Positions 34,255 to 42,360 of a DNA stretch of 64,000 nucleotides are shown here, in pieces. Made by a program: the position numbers and the translations under genes. Below the pieces are notes generated by a model. That model was not told the origin of the DNA. It saw only the letters and a program-made list of their open reading frames with translations, and searched no databases. The first letter of the stretch is position 1; every line of letters begins with the position of its first letter. This stretch comes from Rothia dentocariosa ATCC 17931 (GTDB lineage Bacteria; Actinomycetota; Actinomycetes; Actinomycetales; Micrococcaceae): assembly GCF_000164695.2 (NCBI RefSeq), contig NC_014643.1, positions 1,178,001-1,242,000 on the forward strand. The letters are read 5' to 3'.

Positions 34255-34746
34255 ATGATGGATAATGTGCAAAACATTTTGCCGGTGATAGCTGCACTGG
34301 CGAATGGTGAATCCCGAGAAATGTATGCCAAGGTTATCGTGCAGGATGTGCCGAAAACGCCTAACTATCGTGATCGTAAACTGTTGGCGCGTCTTGAAGC
34401 AGTCAGGCTCATTGAGAAGTCAGAGGATGGGCTTTGGCAGGTTACCGAGGTATTCTCCGACTACTTGAGTCTTTTGAAATCCGCGAAAAACCAGGTAACA
34501 GATGATGTTGAGCGGTTTTTAGTCAAGGGACGAGTGCATACCTGGCCCTCACGTGCGCAGGATAAGAATGCTCTTTTGCGTTGGATTCTTCAAAAGAGTA
34601 TTCCTGCCTCCGAGCAGTTTTCGGAGCGTGAGGTGAACGAGCGCATCAGGCGGTACACGGATGACCCTGCCTTGGTGCGTCGCTACGGCGTGGATCACGG
34701 AATACTTGAGCGGGACCCCGCAACTCAGATCTACCGGCGCATTTGA
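34255..34746 (+). CDS. DUF2087-domain protein, probable transcriptional regulator
   Basis: 163 residues. The N-terminal half has a winged-helix-like pattern (NILPVIAALANGESREMYAK, then LLARLEAVRLIEKSEDGLWQ). The C-terminal 75 residues are a DUF2087 domain with its typical FSEREVNERIRRYTDDPALV and RRYGVDHGILERDPATQIYR. Proteins with this pair are usually taken to be regulators, but targets are unknown. Two adjacent ATG codons (34255, 34258) are possible starts and neither has a strong ribosome-binding site. The gene is insulated by bidirectional terminators on both sides. Confidence 0.72.
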   Translation: MMDNVQNILPVIAALANGESREMYAKVIVQDVPKTPNYRDRKLLARLEAVRLIEKSEDGLWQVTEVFSDYLSLLKSAKNQVTDDVERFLVKGRVHTWPSRAQDKNALLRWILQKSIPASEQFSEREVNERIRRYTDDPALVRRYGVDHGILERDPATQIYRRI

Positions 34747-34760
34747 TAAATCCCCTGCAT

Positions 34761-34823
34761 AAAAAGAGCCTTTATTTGAATAAAGCGGCGAAAAATACTC
34801 TTTATTCGAATAAAGTCTCTTTT
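34761..34823. terminator. Bidirectional intrinsic terminator (AAAGAGCC family)
   Basis: Arms 34761-34785 and 34799-34823 pair over 25 bases with two mismatches and a 13-base loop, and have A- and T-runs. It lies 14 bases after the DUF2087 stop. Confidence 0.88.
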
Positions 34824-34856
34824 TAGCACCTGGGGGCCTACCCCTACACTTAACCT

Positions 34857-35891
34857 ATGTCGTATGTAACCGGTGCTATTTATCCGCAGCAGGACCGCAT
34901 CCGTATGGGGGTTACCCAGTCCGAGGCGCTTGATGCTTACCGTGAGGGCGGCGCAAGCGTGGCGCTCGGCTACATGACCCCGAACGCGCGGGAGCTGCGC
35001 GAGCTTCAGCAAACCTTTAACCTGCACGAACTTGCGCTCGAAGACGCCTCGCACGGGCATCAGCGTGCCAAACTTGAAAGCTACGAAGGCTCCCTGTTTG
35101 CGGTGGTACGCCCCGCCATCTACCTGGATGCCGAAGAAGAGGTGCGCCTGGGCGAGATGCACATGTTCTTGGGGCATGACTACCTGTTGAGCATCGTGAA
35201 CGACCAGATACATCCGCAGCAGGCAGTGTACGAACGCTTCAACCTGATCTACGCCACTCCGGATGGCTCGCCCATACGCCTGCTGCACCGCATCATCGAC
35301 CAGACGGTAGACGGTTACATGCCGGTGCTCGAAGGGCTCGAAAACGACGGCGATGAAATTGAGAATGCGCTCTTCCAAGAAACCGGCGCTGGCGACCGCA
35401 CACTGTCACGCCGCACCTACGAACTGCTCAACCAGGTTGCCGATTTTCAGCGTGCCTGCAAACCGCTCGATATGATGCTCGCGCGCATCATGCAGCAGAT
35501 TCGTGACGGCGTACTTGACGTCAGCCCCTATACGGGTGCTACCGCAACCGAAATCGCGCAGGAGAAGGATGAGCTGCAGCGGCAGTTCCGCAATATTCAG
35601 GATCACGTGGTGCAGGTTAAGGAGCGCCTAGAGGATCTGCGCACGTCCCTGCAGAACACGCTTACGGTGCACGATACGATTGTGGCGCAGCAGCAAAACG
35701 AAGATATGAAACGTATTTCGGCGGGTGCCGCAATCCTGGTGGTGCCCACGATCATTGGGTCTATCTACGGTATGAACTTTGAGGATATGCCCGAGCTAAA
35801 GTGGACTTACGGATACCCGGCGTCGCTCGTGCTCATGGTGGTGGCGTGTGTGGTGGTGTATCTCTTCTTTAAGAAGCGTGGCTGGTTCTAG
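34857..35891 (+). CDS. corA: CorA-family magnesium/cobalt transporter
   Basis: Divalent cation channel of 344 residues. A large acidic cytoplasmic N-terminal domain with long helices (QEKDELQRQFRNIQDHVVQV) is followed by two C-terminal membrane segments. The selectivity motif appears as IYGMNFEDMPEL, and the protein ends with a basic tail VVYLFFKKRGWF. CorA works as a pentamer and imports Mg2+ (family knowledge). The start at 34857 lies only 33 bases after the terminator, and no clear ribosome-binding site is visible, so translation may be from a leaderless or short-leader mRNA. Confidence 0.93.
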   Translation: MSYVTGAIYPQQDRIRMGVTQSEALDAYREGGASVALGYMTPNARELRELQQTFNLHELALEDASHGHQRAKLESYEGSLFAVVRPAIYLDAEEEVRLGEMHMFLGHDYLLSIVNDQIHPQQAVYERFNLIYATPDGSPIRLLHRIIDQTVDGYMPVLEGLENDGDEIENALFQETGAGDRTLSRRTYELLNQVADFQRACKPLDMMLARIMQQIRDGVLDVSPYTGATATEIAQEKDELQRQFRNIQDHVVQVKERLEDLRTSLQNTLTVHDTIVAQQQNEDMKRISAGAAILVVPTIIGSIYGMNFEDMPELKWTYGYPASLVLMVVACVVVYLFFKKRGWF

Positions 35892-35991
35892 CCGTAATAT
35901 TAAGCATTTTAGAAGAGTATATTAAAAATATTCTCACGGTATTTAGTATTAGAAATATCGAATAAAATCTAGAGTTTTCGGTGGTCTGCAT

Positions 35992-36059
35992 GTTGTCGTT
36001 AGCGCTCTATTGCAGCGAAGTGAGGGCATTGTAGTGTATGAACACTTTGTAGCGACAAC
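35992..36059. repeat. Inverted repeat upstream of HtaA-SLH gene
   Basis: GTTGTCGTTA (35992-36001) and TAGCGACAAC (36050-36059) pair at nine of ten positions around a 48-base loop. It lies between corA and the HtaA gene and may be part of an RNA leader or a regulator site. Confidence 0.4.
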
Positions 36060-36113
36060 TCGTCACAGAGTGGCGTTAAGCTCTTTTGTATTAAGGGTAG
36101 GGTGTTGCTACAT

Positions 36114-36132
36114 TAAGGGTGTCCTAACTCAA
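36114..36132 (+). promoter_or_regulatory. DtxR/IdeR-like iron box upstream of HtaA-SLH gene
   Basis: TAAGGGTGTCCTAACTCAA matches the classical DtxR/IdeR consensus TTAGGTTAGCCTAACCTAA at 13 of 19 positions by my count. It is 20 bases before the start of an iron/heme surface protein. A similar site lies at 42342-42360. Regulation by iron is inference. Confidence 0.5.
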
Positions 36133-36152
36133 TAGATCAACGAGGATTACAC

Positions 36153-38792
36153 ATGTCTTTCACGTTTGCATCACGCCAGCGCACCCTCAGACGCATCTGC
36201 GCACTCACTCTCGCAGGCGCCATGCTCTTGCCCGCAACTCCGCTTTTGGCTGTGAACGCTCACGCCGATTCCGGTGTAGCGGTAGCCGCCGAACAGAACC
36301 AGAGCACCGGAAATATCACCTGGGGTATCAAAACCTCATTCCGCAACTACATCGGCGAACCGTACAAGGTCAGCGAAGGTGCAAGCTACAACTCCACCGA
36401 CCTGTTCACCTTCCCCAACCAAGAAGCCAAAGTTTCCGAGGATGGTAACCAAGTTTCACTTCAGGGCTCCGGCAAAGTTCAATATATCTCGCACTGCGCC
36501 GACCGCAATAAACCCGAAGAATGCTCGTTGAACCTAACGCTCTCAAACCCGCGCATCGAGATGGATGCGGCACAGGGCACCGGTACGCTCTACATGGTTG
36601 TGCGCACCAAAAATTACACCTCCGGGCAGTGGGAAGGACCCCACGAAATCCCGATGGCGAAGCTCTCGCTCAAAACCGCTCAGCAGAGTGAAAAAGACGG
36701 CGTTGTCACCTGGAGCAATGTTGCGGCTAATCTCACCGCCGAAGGTAATCACGCATTCTCGAACTTCTACGAAGACGGCGTGGGGCTGGACGCTCTCACC
36801 TTCTCGTATTCCGGTACTCAGGCGAAAGATGCCCAAAACAGCGGCTATAAACTGGGTGAGAGCCTGAACTCGGGTACCGATATTAATAATCCGCAAAATA
36901 CCGTGCGCGCGGGCTCTTATCTTTTCTACGCGGCAGGTAAAAGCTTCGGCGGCGGGGCGGATGCACGCTACGCGGTCATCGACCCAAAGACTTTGCAGCA
37001 GACAGAGTCTGCAACCCTGCCGATGGGTTCCAGCGCGCACTTTGCCGCCAACCCCGCCACCGGCGATATCGTGTTTGTGAACGCGAATACTCGCGCCTTG
37101 GAACGCTACCGGGTAGATGAATCCGGCAAGCTTGTATCTCAGGGTGCTTTCGCGGGTGTCACCTTCAGCGAATCCGAAAATATTCTGGCGCTCGGTTACA
37201 ACGAAGCGACCAACAGCTGGGCTGTGCTCACCGCCGATAGCAGCGGGCAGGCGCGGTACGTCAACGTCGCCTCCGATGGCACGGTGAAAGCGCAAACCGT
37301 CAAATCTCCGCTGGACTTTGACCCCTCGGTGGCACACGCCGATGACCTGAGCGAATATTATGGCGACGTTTTCACCGGAAGCACCCGCACGCTTGCGCCG
37401 CTGCCCGACGGCTCGTTCCTATACAGCCCCAATAAATCTGTGTACAACGAAGAGGGCAATAAGATTCAGAACGGTCAGCTGCTTCACCTGAGCGCTCAGG
37501 GTATTTCGGTGGTTGAGCAAACCCAGCCCAAGGATGCGGAAGAGGCAGCCAGCCTCAACGGCCTGCTCACCACTCCAGACGGATATGTCTACCGGTGGAA
37601 TAACTACGCCGCAAGCGCCAGTGCCGTGCAGGTTCTCAAGTACGATGGTTCTTCCTTCACAACGGTGCGCGAAAGCTCCACCGCGCCGCACGGTATGGGG
37701 GCGATCGCCTCTTTCTTCACCGCTGGCGACAAGATTGTGGCGGTCGATTCCGCAAATGGCCGCCTGGTCTGGATGTCAAAGACCCTTGAATTTGATCACG
37801 ATGTGCCGCTCTCTGACTTGCGTTCGACCGATAAGAGCGGGTCGTACAACGCGCTTGAGCTGCCGAATGGGGATATTATCTTCCCCACGATGGTTGAGAA
37901 GAATGACGGTCTGGAATCTAACCTGTGGCTCAACCGCCTGGTGAATACCGCTAAGACACCGGCACCCCCCGAACAGCCGAAACCTGCTGATCCGACCCCG
38001 GAACCAACCCCTGAACCGACGCAACCCGCGCCCGAGCCCAGCAAACCGGCTGAAACACCGACTCCCGAGCCATCGGAAAGCTCCGAGGCACCAGCGCCTG
38101 AGCCCAGCAAACCTGCTGACCCTGCTCCAACCCCTGAACCGAGTAAATCAGCTGACCCGGCCCCGACGGTCCCCGCACCGGAACCGTCGAAGCCTACCGA
38201 GCCGGAGCCCAGTAAGCCTGCCGAACCTGAGCCGAGTAAACCGGCAGAGCCCGCTCAGTCGTTCTCGGATGTGCACGAAGGCGATATGTTCTACCGCGAG
38301 ATTACCTGGCTTGCCGGGCAGAACATCACAACCGGCTGGGTCGATGGCACGTTCCGCCCGCACGAAAGCATCGAACGTGAGGCTATTGCGGCGTTCTTCT
38401 ATCGTATGTCCGGATCGCCCGAGGTACAGCTGCCGAAGGATTCCCCCTTTACCGACGTGAAGGAAGGCGACCCCTTCTACAAGGAAATCATCTGGTTCCA
38501 GCAGCAAGGTATTACAACCGGCTGGCCTGATAAGACCTTCCGCCCGCACGACCCCGTCAGCCGCGAGGCTATGGCCGCATTCTTCTACCGTTACTCTGGG
38601 AAACCACCGGTTGAGGTGCAGAATGCGCCTTTCAAGGATGTTCCCGAACAGAACATGTTCTACCGTGAAATTGCCTGGCTGCATGACAGCAAGATTACGA
38701 CCGGTTGGGATGATGGAACGTTCCGTCCCCACGAGAGCATCAGTCGTGAGGCTATGGCGGCGTTCCTGTACCGTTACGCACACCGCGGCTAA
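36153..38792 (+). CDS. HtaA-domain surface protein with Pro-rich linker and three SLH domains
   Basis: 879-residue secreted protein, probably a surface heme or hemoprotein receptor. Signal peptide in residues 1-38 (LTLAGAMLLPATPLLAVNAH). The HtaA domain (about 50-225) opens with ITWGIKTSFRNYIGEPYKVS; HtaA domains bind heme in Corynebacterium (family knowledge). A repetitive beta-rich, propeller-like region lies at about 230-600, then a 100-residue Pro/Glu/Lys/Ser linker (EPSKPAEPEPSKPAEPA). Three SLH repeats follow, each ending like TTGWVDGTFRPHESIEREAI. The SLH anchor replaces the C-terminal membrane helix usual for HtaA. A DtxR-like box at 36114 suggests iron regulation. The FecCD transporter genes lie 1.1 kb downstream. 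Confidence 0.87.
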   Translation: MSFTFASRQRTLRRICALTLAGAMLLPATPLLAVNAHADSGVAVAAEQNQSTGNITWGIKTSFRNYIGEPYKVSEGASYNSTDLFTFPNQEAKVSEDGNQVSLQGSGKVQYISHCADRNKPEECSLNLTLSNPRIEMDAAQGTGTLYMVVRTKNYTSGQWEGPHEIPMAKLSLKTAQQSEKDGVVTWSNVAANLTAEGNHAFSNFYEDGVGLDALTFSYSGTQAKDAQNSGYKLGESLNSGTDINNPQNTVRAGSYLFYAAGKSFGGGADARYAVIDPKTLQQTESATLPMGSSAHFAANPATGDIVFVNANTRALERYRVDESGKLVSQGAFAGVTFSESENILALGYNEATNSWAVLTADSSGQARYVNVASDGTVKAQTVKSPLDFDPSVAHADDLSEYYGDVFTGSTRTLAPLPDGSFLYSPNKSVYNEEGNKIQNGQLLHLSAQGISVVEQTQPKDAEEAASLNGLLTTPDGYVYRWNNYAASASAVQVLKYDGSSFTTVRESSTAPHGMGAIASFFTAGDKIVAVDSANGRLVWMSKTLEFDHDVPLSDLRSTDKSGSYNALELPNGDIIFPTMVEKNDGLESNLWLNRLVNTAKTPAPPEQPKPADPTPEPTPEPTQPAPEPSKPAETPTPEPSESSEAPAPEPSKPADPAPTPEPSKSADPAPTVPAPEPSKPTEPEPSKPAEPEPSKPAEPAQSFSDVHEGDMFYREITWLAGQNITTGWVDGTFRPHESIEREAIAAFFYRMSGSPEVQLPKDSPFTDVKEGDPFYKEIIWFQQQGITTGWPDKTFRPHDPVSREAMAAFFYRYSGKPPVEVQNAPFKDVPEQNMFYREIAWLHDSKITTGWDDGTFRPHESISREAMAAFLYRYAHRG

Positions 38793-38863
38793 TCCGTAAC
38801 TGTGCTGGCTCCCCGCGCACCGCATCGCTCGGTGGGTGGGGAGCTTTGCTCTGCCCGAAAACC

Positions 38864-39526
38864 CTAAGCGGTCATACCGTAATCTTCGCGGATGCGGCGG
38901 CGCACATCCCGGCGTTCCCGTTTGAATTTGGTGCAGGCGTCCTTGGGGTTTTCGCACTCCCACAGGTCCCATTCACTCACGTCAAGCCCCATCATGGCGA
39001 CTTCCAGCAGACCCAGCATATTGAGGAACTGCGCGGTATTAATCCTAAAATCACCGGAACCCGGGCGGCTCTCGGTGGCAAAAGCATACCCTTCTAAGGG
39101 CAGCACCCGCGGCGCCCAATGCTTATACCAGGCATCGCCGTAACGGGGGCTGCAATACATATGCGTCAGCGCCAGTTTGGTGCCCTGAATCCGCTCGAAA
39201 CGAAGACCAATCTCAAGCTGATCGTGCGGGAAAACCATTAGGATAGCGTTCTGCCCCGCCTGGCGTAATTCGTGAAGATTTTGCTGGAATCCGGCCTCGC
39301 CATAACGATGCTGAGCGAGCATCCGGGCGCAGGAATTTGACGCCGGGGCGACCTGTAGACAAACACGCTCGGCAATGAGCTGTTCTAGATCGCGGCGAAT
39401 GGCCTCTATATTGAAGGTTTCGTGGTGTACGAGCGTTCCCGTGGACATGAGGAATTGATGATCGGAGCTAACAATATCCTCGGCGGTTGCAACGATGCGG
39501 GATGCGCTCAGGGGGTGCTGTGCCAT
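38864..39526 (-). CDS. Hypothetical protein, unrecognised family
   Basis: 220 residues, soluble, no signal peptide or membrane segment. Notable features are ILMVFPHDQLEIGLRFERIQ in the middle, the Tyr/Trp-rich YGDAWYKHWAPRVLPLEGYA, WDLWECENPKDAC, and a very basic C-terminus CTKFKRERRDVRRRIREDYG. I do not recognise it. It lies between the HtaA gene (convergent) and the FecCD operon (same strand, upstream), and might be transcribed with the latter. There is no evidence for a role in iron uptake other than position. Confidence 0.7.
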   Translation of the reverse strand: MAQHPLSASRIVATAEDIVSSDHQFLMSTGTLVHHETFNIEAIRRDLEQLIAERVCLQVAPASNSCARMLAQHRYGEAGFQQNLHELRQAGQNAILMVFPHDQLEIGLRFERIQGTKLALTHMYCSPRYGDAWYKHWAPRVLPLEGYAFATESRPGSGDFRINTAQFLNMLGLLEVAMMGLDVSEWDLWECENPKDACTKFKRERRDVRRRIREDYGMTA

Positions 39527-39897
39527 AGGTGCTGATCCTCTCTCGGTGGGTGCCGCCCCGTGAAAGTGCGGGGTGTTTTTCTGATACCTCGACGGTACCT
39601 AGGCACCCTGACACTTTAACCGTGCCGAGCCGCCAAGAGAGGTTTTATACAGCATATATTCCAGATAGGGAATGTGGAATATATGCTCTGACAAGTTTAT
39701 ATATCGTTTTTGGAATATAGCTATGTGGGTTGATTTTGTAGCACGAAAATTATCGAATATCTGAAGTGCACAGGATTTAAAGCGCCTAGGGATGTCAGGC
39801 GAGTGAGGTACGAACGAGTCTGACAGGGTCCCTGTAAAGCGACTAAATCCTGCACCTCTGCGGCATGGATACCTCCGCACATTTTTAGAAACCCAAG
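39527..39897. other. Spacer with two inverted repeats downstream of FecCD operon
   Basis: 371 bases, no gene. AGCATATATTCC (39651-39662) and GGAATATATGCT (39676-39687) are perfect 12-base arms. A larger imperfect inverted repeat joins 39766-39798 (containing GTGCACAGGATTTA) with 39820-39855 (containing TAAATCCTGCAC). The latter is close to the FecCD stop at 39898 and probably terminates or stabilises that transcript. Confidence 0.55.
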
Positions 39898-40980
39898 CTA
39901 CTTACTCCGGCGCAGAAGCCACAGCATATAGGCACCGCCCAGAGCACCGGTCATCAGTCCGACCGGAATCTGGAAGGGTGAAAGAATCCGTGATGCCGCA
40001 TAGTCAGCCGTTACCAACAGGGCTGAACCCAGAAGCGCTGAGTGCCACATCGCCGCACCCGGGGTATTCCACAGCCGCCGCGCAATCTGCGGGGCAACGA
40101 GCGCCAAGAAACCTATGGGCCCTGACATTGAGATAGCGACCGCCACCAAGAGTACTGCTGCTGCTACCAAAATATTGATCGTGCGCCGTACCGGTAAGCC
40201 CAAGCCCGCCGCCAGGTCTTCGCCCAGTTCTAGGGTGCGCAGGTAGCGGGTGAGCATCAGCACCAGTGGAATCGTAATCGCAAGCGCTATCGCTGGTGCT
40301 GTCACCTGGGCCCAAGAAATCGCATTGAGCGAGCCGTGCTGCCAGGTCTTGGCTGCCTCCGCCTTTTCCAGATCGGAGCGTGTGATCAGGTAATCATTGA
40401 CCGATGCGAGCATAGCGCTGACCGCAATACCGATCAGTACCATGCGCTGCCCCATAGAAGCGCCGCCGCGTATACCCGCAAGTAGCATCACCACGGTGGC
40501 GGTGAGGAAGCCGCCGATAAGTGCACCCATGCCGATACTCACGCCGGAATTGTCGAAGGAGCCGACCAGAATAATGGAGAGCGCACCGGTTGCCGAACCG
40601 ACTGTGAAGCCGATGATGTCCGGCGAGCCGAGGGAGTTGCGGGAAACCGATTGGAAGATAGCCCCGGAAAGCCCCAGTGCCGCACCCACCACGGCTGCCG
40701 CCACGATTCTTGGCAGATATTGATCCAGAATAAAATACCGGTCAATATCGCTGCCGCCGCCCTGAAAAAGTACGTTCAGCACGTTGGTGGGGGAAATATC
40801 GTAGGTGCCATACATGAGCGTCATGCAGGCGGCCACTACCATGATCGCAATTACCAAAAGTGTGCGCGGCAGGGGAGTGCGGTACCGCCCAGGAATAGTC
40901 GGTCGTTTACCAGACTTTCTGCGGGGATTCGGGGGTGTGCTCGCCGCATTGAACTTATTTGTGTGCGTCGTTTGGCTCAC
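39898..40980 (-). CDS. FecCD-family iron-siderophore/heme ABC transporter permease
   Basis: 360 residues with about ten membrane segments. The hydrophilic, Arg/Lys-rich N-terminus precedes the first helix. FecCD signatures are LPRIVAAAVVGAALGLSGAI, SPDIIGFTVGSATGA and GPIGFLALVAPQIARRLWNT (the loop that contacts the ATPase). The start overlaps the stop of the other permease (ATGA), so the two form a heterodimeric channel. No ATPase gene follows within the window, so a shared ATPase encoded elsewhere is needed. Substrate: ferric siderophore or heme. Confidence 0.93.
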   Translation of the reverse strand: MSQTTHTNKFNAASTPPNPRRKSGKRPTIPGRYRTPLPRTLLVIAIMVVAACMTLMYGTYDISPTNVLNVLFQGGGSDIDRYFILDQYLPRIVAAAVVGAALGLSGAIFQSVSRNSLGSPDIIGFTVGSATGALSIILVGSFDNSGVSIGMGALIGGFLTATVVMLLAGIRGGASMGQRMVLIGIAVSAMLASVNDYLITRSDLEKAEAAKTWQHGSLNAISWAQVTAPAIALAITIPLVLMLTRYLRTLELGEDLAAGLGLPVRRTINILVAAAVLLVAVAISMSGPIGFLALVAPQIARRLWNTPGAAMWHSALLGSALLVTADYAASRILSPFQIPVGLMTGALGGAYMLWLLRRSK

Positions 40981-42182
40981 CGGGAACCTCCCGCAGTTTG
41001 CGGAGCCGCCCCTGCCTGTTCGTGCTGTGCCGCCTTCACACCCAGGATGCTGCGCTTGCTACCTTTCGCCCCGGAACTAAGCCGAAGTACCAGGACCATG
41101 AGCACGGGCGCGCCGATGAACGCGGTCACGATACCGACCTCAAGTTCCCCGGGCGGAACGATCATGCGCCCGGCAATATCGGCGGTCAGAACCAGCACCG
41201 GTCCGTAGACGAGCGAAAGTGGCAAAACCCGCGCAATATCGGTACCCACCAGCAAGCGCACCGCATGCGGAACCACCAACCCCACAAATCCGGTGGGTCC
41301 GGCTACCGCAGTCGCCGCGCCGCATAGAGCCATAATCGCCACGATACAGGCACCGCGCACGAGGGTGACCGGCACGCCCAAGCCGGATGCCGCATCCTCA
41401 CCTAGCGCTAGAGCACGCAGGGGGCCGATCAGAATGAACGATAGAACCAGCCCCAACACCACGAGGGGAAGCGCCGTAAAAACCTGCTCGTAGGTGCGGT
41501 TTTCTAGGGAACCGACCACCCAGAACCGGTGTGAGTCGAAAGCCCGGGAATTGAACATAGTAATAATACCGGTGAGCGTTCCCAAACAGGCATTCACCGC
41601 AACGCCTGTAAGCACAAGGCGGGCAGTAGAATCCAGGTTTGGCTTGGAATCAATAAGGCCCAGCAGGAATACCGTGCCCGCCGCGAAACCGGAACCAGCG
41701 AGCGCTAACCACAGCTGCACGAAGGGGGAAGATACCCCGAAAATGCCAACGCCCACAACGACCGCAACAGCCGCCCCGGAGTTCACGCCCAGCAGCCCCG
41801 GTTCGGCGAGAGGGTTGCGTGAGAGCGCCTGCATGATAACGCCCGCAACCGCCAATGCCGCGCCCACCATAATAGCGGCGAGTGTGCGGGGCATCCTCTT
41901 GAACCAAATCAGTTTTGATTCGATTGTGGCGGCATCCGGGTGCAGAAAGCCGTCGAGTGCCTTCTCGAAGGAAAACATGCGCGAGCCAACTGCCCCGGAG
42001 AGCACGATAAGAACCGCTAAAAGAGCCAACCCTATCAGAAGTGCCAGACCCCAACGTGATAGCGAAGGCTTTGGCGTGCTTGACCGTTCGGCTGGCGCCG
42101 CAGTCGTGCTCTGGGCGGATGCGCCCGCCCCGTCAGACCTGGAAGCGACGGGCTGTTTACCCCGGCGGGGCGATGAACTCAT
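40977..42182 (-). CDS. FecCD-family iron-siderophore/heme ABC transporter permease
   Basis: 401 residues; about ten membrane segments after a 40-residue hydrophilic Ala/Ser/Pro-rich lead. Family motifs are RMPRTLAAIMVGAALAVAGV, RNPLAEPGLLGVNSGAAVAV and GPTGFVGLVVPHAVRLLVGT. It is the first gene of the permease pair and divergent from the binding lipoprotein at 42360, across a 177-base promoter region that holds a DtxR-like box. The long C-terminal extension after the last helix (GAKGSKRSILGVKAAQHEQA) is unusual and is probably cytoplasmic. Confidence 0.93.
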   Translation of the reverse strand: MSSSPRRGKQPVASRSDGAGASAQSTTAAPAERSSTPKPSLSRWGLALLIGLALLAVLIVLSGAVGSRMFSFEKALDGFLHPDAATIESKLIWFKRMPRTLAAIMVGAALAVAGVIMQALSRNPLAEPGLLGVNSGAAVAVVVGVGIFGVSSPFVQLWLALAGSGFAAGTVFLLGLIDSKPNLDSTARLVLTGVAVNACLGTLTGIITMFNSRAFDSHRFWVVGSLENRTYEQVFTALPLVVLGLVLSFILIGPLRALALGEDAASGLGVPVTLVRGACIVAIMALCGAATAVAGPTGFVGLVVPHAVRLLVGTDIARVLPLSLVYGPVLVLTADIAGRMIVPPGELEVGIVTAFIGAPVLMVLVLRLSSGAKGSKRSILGVKAAQHEQAGAAPQTAGGSR

Positions 42183-42341
42183 AGGCGTACTCTATCTTGT
42201 GGTGATCGGGAGGTTATGTGTGGTGGGGTCTCATGCCGGTTTGCTGCCCGAAATTCAGGGTAGTAGCCGCATAATATTTAGGACATATTTATGTGATTTA
42301 TCCTACGTCAATATGGGGCTGATATGGCATTATCTATTTTA

Positions 42342-42360
42342 TAAGGGTATCCTCAGTCTA
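42342..42360 (+). promoter_or_regulatory. DtxR/IdeR-like iron box at the start of binding-protein gene
   Basis: TAAGGGTATCCTCAGTCTA shares TAAGGGTRTCCT with the site at 36114 and matches the DtxR consensus at about 11 of 19 positions. It ends on the first base of the ATG, so a bound regulator would also block translation start or a leaderless transcript. Confidence 0.45.
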
